A stretch of 64,000 bases of DNA from Lyophyllum atratum (taxonomy: Eukaryota > Basidiomycota > Agaricomycetes > Agaricales > Lyophyllaceae): NCBI GenBank assembly GCA_014905825.1, contig JACGCN010000040.1:62001-126000 (forward strand), given 5' to 3'. This document shows positions 58,051 through 64,000 of the stretch, piece after piece. Below the pieces are notes generated by a model. The model made no database searches. It was not told the origin of the DNA and worked only from the letters and a program-made list of their open reading frames with translations. The translations under genes and the position numbers were made by a program. Each line of letters opens with the position of its first letter. Position 1 is the first letter of the stretch.

Positions 58051-61000
58051 CTAGAACAGGCAAACGAAGTTGCTAGGGAAGACATGCCGGCCCTTCTGCC
58101 TGCGCTCCTCGTCCAGCAGCTCCCCGCTCCACCATCCGTCCTCCGGCGTCGCTGTCACCGCGATGATGTCCCCAGACTGGAAGTCGAACTCCTCGTCAAT
58201 CGTCGCCGTGTAGTCATACAGCGCTTTCACTGTAAAGTAGTTCGTTGAAAAAATCAGCATCTCATGAAAAAGAGCAAGACATTAAGCACGAACCATAGAA
58301 CAAAATCCCATGCCCCTCCTCCGTCGTCTGCCCCGTCGGCGGCGCAACCATCTGCCCATGCCCACCCTGCTGGTGATGCTGCAACGGCGGCTGCGGCGAC
58401 GGCGTCCTCTGCGCAACAGGACTCGGGTCACGCCCATACCCCCCATACTGTCCCTGCTGCTGATACCCCGGCGTCCTCAACTGCTGCTGCTGCTGTTGTG
58501 GTGGCTGTTGTTGCTGCCCATAATACCCCTGAGTCTGAGGCACCTGCTGCATCCCGTTCTGACCCTGATTGTACCCCACCTGCGCATGCGCATGCGGTTG
58601 CGGCTGATACACCGCCATCGCCTGCGGAGGCGGCGGCTGATACTGCGGTGCCGGAGTCGCGGCATACATCGGCTGCTGTGGAGGCGGCGGGGCCTGCTGC
58701 ACCACGGGAGGGGGCGGGGCCTGGTAGGCCGGCCGCTGCACCATCGTGGGATTGGCAGCCTGGGCCTGGTAGAGCGCAGGCGGGGGCGGGGTGACGCCGT
58801 AGTTCTGTATCGGAGGGGGTTGCGCGGCGGCAGGTGGAGGCGCCATGTAGCTTGTGCGGCGCTGGCCGGCGTTCGTGCCCGCGCCCATATTCGGGGCATA
58901 CTGTGGCTGCTGCTGCTGCTGCTGGGGTGGTGGTGGCGGTGGCTGTTGCGGGGGCGGTGCCGAGTGGAATTGTTGGTGTTGCGTGAACTGTGGAGGCGGC
59001 TGGTGAGGAGGAGGCTGCCTCGGCTGCTGCTGCTGTTGGTGTTGGTTCTGGTTCTGGTTCTGGTTCTGATACCGCTGCAGCATATCATCATGCAACACCC
59101 TCCCATTCGGATCCAGCGCAATCCCCACCGTATTCGGGCTCGCCGCACGCGCCATCCCAGGCCCAGGCGGAGCACTGATATAGCTATTACCGCTATTCCT
59201 ATTCCGCATGCTCTGCGGGGGTGCTGGGCTTGGGCCACGTGAGGGTGGTTGGGGACTGTTACTGCGCGACCCGCCATGTGCCCCGATGCCCGAAAACCCA
59301 ACGGTACTCGGCGGGCGCGCGAGATTCTGCCCTTGGCTGAGAGTGTGCATGTGCCCTTGGCCGGGACCGGGCTGGCTCTGGCTCGCAGTGACATGCCGGC
59401 TGGACGTGCTGTTGGAGCGGGAGATAGACTTGCGTTCGCCAGGGAGGGACTGGTGATAGTCTGTAAGGACTTCCTGGATGATCTCGGAGCCGGATGGGGA
59501 TGCGGATGGTTTGGGGACCATGAATGCGGCGGTGGGTGGATTGGGGGAGGAGGGACGGGATGAGCCCGAGGCGGAGGGGTGGACGCCAACGACGAACTCG
59601 GCAGAGTTGCGGTAGTCGCGCGGTTGTGCACCATCTTGGGGGGTAGTAGGGCGACCGGCAATGTTGCCAGGGATTGAAAGGGAGGAGGCGCCGGTGGAAT
59701 CGCTGGTGTGGTGACGGGTGGGCTGTTGGGCAGGTTTTGGATCTGCAGGAGAGGCCTGGCGGAGGAAGGATTTTCGTCGAACACTGCCCGAACTGGTGAC
59801 GGCGTTCTTCAGATCCTCCATATGCTTCGCAAGAGGATCCATGGTTCCGTTGCCGACCTTTGTGGGCGATGCGGAACTGGCACGGTTGAAGATTCCGCTC
59901 TGCATCTGAGGATCCTTGTTTGGATCAGCTCTGTACGCATTGTTCCCAACCTTGATGTACGTCTCAGCGGTAGGGTCAATCGGTTCTGCAAGAGGATCTT
60001 GTGGAGGGACTCGGTAGGATTGACGGGTTGTTGATTGTCTCGCCACGCCTCGCCCAGAAGGAGATGGAGAAGGACCAGGACCAGGGCTGATCGGTGGGCC
60101 TCCGAAACCGTTTGACTGGGGCGGGGGCGCCTGTTGTACTACCACATTGCTTGCCCTCCTCGATTGACTAGGCTGCCGAGCCAGAGGAGCATCGAATTGA
60201 GAGTCTCTTCTCGAGCCACCAGCGCCAATACCGGCAGTATTCACTGGGGGAGTGTCAAGCTCGTCTGGCGGAGGGAGGGAATGTGAACGTTGGATTGGTT
60301 CCCGCTGCGACGCGCGCATGAACTGTGCTGGCCTGAATGTGGGTTTAGATGATGAGGATGGTATCGCGTCTGGAGTGTTGTAATTGACGAATGCAGGGGG
60401 ATCTGGTATTTGATTACCAGTCCCGTAATCGCGCACAAAGTTCTCCATGTCCTTCTCTGGCTCCATTTGCTCCAACGCAACTCTCATCTTTTCACAAGAC
60501 TTGAAGGCGAAGGACAGATCAATATCTTAAAACGACGTCATAAAGTGTATGACTCACCTCATCGTCCGAAACGCAGACAGTTGAGACGGCATTCGCATAA
60601 GCCCACATGTTGTCCTTCATAAAATCCATTCTCTGCTCCTCCATATCCTGGCAGCTGTCACAAAAGGCCTTCCAATCCTGTTCCCATCGCTGCACAGTAT
60701 CCTGCAACGCCTTGGCAAAGTTCGCGAAATCGCGCTCATTTGCTTGCACCGTCTGCTGGGCTCGTTCCAACTTGAGGTTTATCTTCTCGAGATCCTTGCC
60801 CTGAACAAGAGAGGCCTGCGCGGTGTAGGAATTGATGCGGACGCAGTCCTGCTCGTATTTTTCACGCGCCCTGTTGACGTGAGCCTCTTGCGCCTGTTTG
60901 TTCTTAAACTCCTTTTCGATCCCAGCCTGAAACGTCTTCTTGTGGTGGAGCTGCCGGGCGTGCAATGTAGCGGCCGTGTTCTCGAGTTCGGTGCGAACTT

Positions 61001-61575
61001 GGCCGGCGAGGGTAGCATGGTAGCCGGCCTGCTTGTCGGTCTCGAGACGAATAGTGTCCAAGGTGTTCCGCAGTTCTCTAAATGAATGTGTGAGTTTTTG
61101 GTCTATCCGCAGTTTGTCTACGATCGATTATCGTCCAAGCCTCATGTATCTGCGCATTCTATGTCTTGTAAATCACACAGAATATGTGCAGCAGACGAGA
61201 AGTCCAGGATCCATGGGCAGGAAAGAGAGGCGTGCACCAAAGGAGTAGACTTACCCAATCTCATCCCTGCCTAATGTTGTCTTTGCCAACTTGCCGAGTC
61301 GTTTGGCATAATCGTCCTCAATTGACGCTCTGTTCTCATATAAGTACTCATCAAACGCACAATTCGAGCGCCACTCACCGCTCCTTCCAGAAATTCTTCA
61401 ATTCCTCCATAGTCCTTGTGGCACCACGCATTCGCGCGAACAGAACATCGACGCCTCCGTCACCTATACCCCAGAACGCATTACAGAAGTCCAGAGACCG
61501 ATTCTGCATGCCCGGTGAGCTTGCTCGAGCATATTTTGATAGAGATGTGGTAGAGGGCTGCCGCCTGGCAGTCAT
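58051..61575 (-). CDS. F-BAR/SH3 cytokinesis protein (Cdc15/Imp2/Hof1)
   Basis: Five minus-strand exons (61575-61379, 61329-61255, 61077-60558, 60499-58294, 58229-58051), 1058 residues. Residues ~15-270 are an F-BAR domain (SLDFCNAFWG..GVDVLFARMRGATRTMEELKNFWKERA..EDDYAKRLGKLAKTTLG..ELRNTLDTIRLE..). The middle ~660 residues are disordered, Ser/Pro-rich then Gln/Pro-rich (58480-59060), with phosphorylation-type RxxS sites. The C-terminus is an SH3 domain: ALYDYTATIDEEFDFQSGDIIAV..WWSGEL..FPSNFV, with the ALYDY, WW and P-x-x-F marks present. Such proteins bind membrane at the division site, organise the actomyosin ring and septum. A large gap-free exon 4 carries most of the linker. Confidence 0.9.
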
Positions 61576-61976
61576 TTCAACGTTGAGGACGTGGTTCAAG
61601 GGTGTACAAGATAGACAACCAAAATGAAACCCACCTGCCCTTATAGATGACTAAGCTATCGGGCCTCAATGCCGTATGGTCGTGTAGAGTACTTGGCATA
61701 CCGTCCATCAACTACTTCTCAGCTACAGTTGGCTTGTACACATACAAACTGGACAGGTCGATGCATGCATAGCCCGTTACCCAGCGGCCAGCGCGCCAGG
61801 AGCGGAATTGCCGCTCAAGCCAGAGCTACGAATAGTGATTTGATTTTGTTTTTATCAGACGGTGATCGCCTCCAAGTCTCGATTCCGAATCGCGATCACT
61901 TGTCATCTGGCCAAATTCAAACCAGCCGTCTCTGCTTGATCTCACCGGTTCTGCTGATACCACGCTCAACTCCAAT
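61576..61976. other. divergent promoter
   Basis: Between the F-BAR gene (minus) and the CHY gene (plus). GCATGCATAG words and no clear TATA box. Confidence 0.4.
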
Positions 61977-62593
61977 ATGTGGTCAGTAACACTAGTTCAT
62001 CCTCAATAGGACTCTTTTTTGGCTTTCCTAGAGTCCAAAAAACCTCGTTTTCCTTTGTTTTCGATCCCATCTCATCCGATTAATCAGTATATCAATGACT
62101 GGACCTTCGCCGTATGCAGTAAACACATCCTGAACGCCCAAGTCGCCATTCGCGCACCCTGTTGCAAGCAGTGGTATGACTGTGCAGAATGCCACGCCGA
62201 AATGCAGACGCACGCGCTCGCGAAAACGACGGAGATGGCTTTCATGTGCAAGAAGTGCAAGAAGGCGTTTCGGAAGGACATGACGGCGTATGAGGAAAGC
62301 GATGAGTACTGCCCGCACTGTGATAATCATTACGTGCGTGCGCTTCAATTTTGAGCTTTTCTGACCCCCCTGAACACGTTGAACATCACAGGTCGTAGAC
62401 GCAAAAACACCACAGGCAATGGTCGGAGTCCAAGGCGAAGACGCGAGGGTTGATAACCGGTGAGTCGTTCTGTGATGCCATCCCATTTTCATTCCTTACA
62501 ACGCCCCCCAGTATGCTCAAGGACGACCGCGTCAAGCAAATCCACACACGATCCATCTTCGTCGAGGACGATTTCAGCGATCGCATTGGCTAG
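61977..62593 (+). CDS. CHY zinc-finger protein
   Basis: Four exons (61977-61981, 62120-62333, 62392-62459, 62512-62593), 122 residues. The first exon is only 5 nt (ATG TG) and splices to KHILNAQVAIRAPCCKQWYDCAECHAE, giving the usual MCKHILNAQ start of this family. Cys/His pairs CC..C..CH, CKKCKK, CPHC and CDNHY complete the CHY zinc finger. The C-terminal ~40 residues (AKTPQAMVGVQGEDARVDN.., FVEDDFSDRIG) are less conserved. Relatives include yeast Hot13, a zinc-binding helper of mitochondrial intermembrane-space import; this protein is closer to the cytosolic CHY group. The 5-nt exon is supported by phase and family fit, not by transcripts. Confidence 0.85.
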
Positions 62594-62708
62594 GGATAGT
62601 TGTATCGCCACTCTTTTTCTGCTTGCTTTGCTCATCTGTCCTACGCTCGATCATGGAATAATGTATACCGATTTCGCATTTACAAAGTCACATTTCCACT
62701 CCCTAATC

Positions 62709-64000
62709 CTAGCAAGCCCTCCGGTCAAAGACATAAGTCGTCAGGCTCGTTCCCTTCAAAGCCAAGACCCAGTTCGTCCCGCTTTTTACAGCACCACTCA
62801 ACTGAGCGAAGTCTTCCGATGCCGATGTGCGGAATGCGCGGCTTGCGCAGGCTGCATCAGGGAACGTCAAGGTCAAGGACGCATCCGCGGCATTGGGATT
62901 CATTGCCAGGATGTAGTACGTGTTGGCATCTGAAACGGCCATGGTGAACTTATTGGCATCCGATCCAATGATGGGGCGTCGCTGGCTACCGGCTGGGTCT
63001 CTGATCAGTCGATGCTTGATCTGCACATTGAAGGAGCTCACGTCTGACGAAGTTTCCAAAGTGTTTGTTGGTCCAGAACTGCTTCTTGACGTCTGCTCTT
63101 GAGGTTAGTGATATTTTGATATCAAAATGAACAAATATCTCACAGAGAGCGAAGTTTTTGTTCGTGGCATAGTTGGAGTCGTAATAAATGAGACCGTCCT
63201 ACCACAACAGCGTCAATTCCGGGCAGCAAGGAATTAGGAAGAGACTGACATTCCATCCATTTGCATTTGCAGTTGTCGCACATGAGGGGTTGTTCAATGG
63301 AGAGCATCCAATTCCTACGGGTGGTGCGGTGAGTTCCTTCGTAACATTTGAAAAAAAAAAAGAGAAGTCGACTGACCATTCGAAACAAGAGTCCAGAACT
63401 GCAAGCGAGAAACCAGTGATCAGCTTTGAGATGCACTCAATCATAATGACGACTTACATCATAGTGTGGTTCGTTAGCAAGGACCAAGCTCTGGAAGACC
63501 ATACCCGCAAACATTAAAGCGTTCTTGATCCTGACATGTGACTCTTTCTATGAGCTCACGAGTCAGGGAGACCGCATTGCGCCTTACGTTGGATCGTAAC
63601 CTTGTGACCATCCTTTTCCACTCCCGTCTGGGTTCCCAAGAGAGCAGCAAACCTCCTAACACATGTACGTAACAATCAATATCATATACCGTGCTCTGCT
63701 GATCAAGATGACCCACCGACATCCAGGTAGCTTTCCCGGGATACAGCCGATTCGTGTTGCTGATGAACGAGGTATAGCTCGCATCGGTTGGGAAGTCGTA
63801 CGTGTGGTGGACGAGCGCAGTGACCTAGCATTTCCAAATCCAAAATGACATTCGATTTTACGCCAACAGGATGACGAAAAAGCATACCTTACTGAGGACC
63901 TGGGGCAGCCAAGATGTGTACTCGTTCCCAGCGTTTCCGAGACTCGAGGACTCGTCGGCCAATATACCAACAGACGATGTCAAGCCCTTGGCCGAAAGTG
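62709..64000 (-). CDS. GH30-like secreted glycoside hydrolase (partial)
   Basis: Nine minus-strand exons in view, the first running off the window end: 64000-63888, 63824-63717, 63655-63588, 63530-63458, 63398-63377, 63314-63250, 63198-63144, 63092-63042, 62992-62709. Blocks VTALVHHTYDFP, ATWMSEVCCSLGN.. SQGYDPT, KNALMFAGMVFQSLVLANEP, FWTLVSNG, DGLIYYD, KKQFWTNKHFGNFVRPGSQR then a beta-sandwich tail (AADASLTLTF) follow the order seen in fungal GH30 endo-beta-1,6-galactanases. WMSEVCC matches WMTEICC of that group, with the Glu of SEV as the likely nucleophile. The N-terminus with signal peptide and the acid/base are outside. Identification at family level is inference from motif order. Confidence 0.75.

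Noticed and set aside
58310..59784. Arg-rich and Pro/His-rich frames of up to 435 codons opposite or shifted to the F-BAR linker
   Set aside because: Composition shadows of the Gln/Pro-rich linker exon; the F-BAR-SH3 frame has both folded domains and matched splice phases.
1..64000. CRISPR arrays, operons, Shine-Dalgarno sites, prophage or plasmid features
   Set aside because: None present. Spliceosomal introns, snRNA genes and nuclear protein families show this is eukaryotic nuclear DNA.

Overview
The window reads as nuclear DNA of a filamentous basidiomycete, most likely an Agaricomycete. Genes are packed on both strands and interrupted by many introns of about 48-80 bp with GT..AG ends. 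Exons can be as small as 5-17 nt. The gene set is eukaryotic and fungal: APC/C activator, SAGA Spt7, coatomer zeta, penta-EF-hand protein, F-BAR/SH3 cytokinesis protein, a four-RRM protein, a six-BRCT-type protein, F-box proteins, a sugar porter and secreted hydrolases. U2 and U6 snRNA genes and intron-containing tRNA-Ala genes are also present. All exon models were built by hand from splice sites, reading phase and protein-family resemblance; none was checked against transcripts or databases.

Layout, 0-21 kb: the 3' end of a VAP-like gene (1-83), an F-box gene, a full MSP-domain VAP gene without a visible membrane anchor, the Cdh1/Fizzy-related gene (minus), a tRNA-Ala(AGC) gene, a small gene built of three 'EELR' repeats each interrupted by an intron at the same codon, two more tRNA-Ala genes, a gene with a ubiquitin-like fold proposed at each end, a second F-box gene, a small single-exon gene, a penta-EF-hand gene and SPT7. 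21-35 kb: a short serine-rich gene, a 14-exon MFS sugar transporter, a poor stretch, a tRNA-like tandem repeat (26.7-27.4 kb), a U6 gene, a large BRCT gene resembling Rtt107/Brc1 and a 568-bp element with 40-bp terminal inverted repeats. 35-50 kb: two tRNA-Ala(TGC) genes with decayed copies, the MRN1-like RRM gene, a duplicated sequence block, and two convergent paralogous metallophosphoesterase genes with the same 20-exon structure that flank a small gene and a second U6 copy. 50-64 kb: U2 snRNA, a multi-pass membrane protein gene, coatomer zeta, a small membrane protein, a Cdc15/Imp2/Hof1-type gene, a CHY zinc-finger gene and, running off the end, a GH30-like secreted glycosidase.

Most genes are unrelated housekeeping functions rather than a pathway cluster. 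The less ordinary content lies in the duplicated parts: the EELR repeats, the inverted phosphoesterase pair with a U6 copy between them, the spreading and decaying tRNA-Ala copies, the tRNA-like tandem repeat and the inverted-repeat element.
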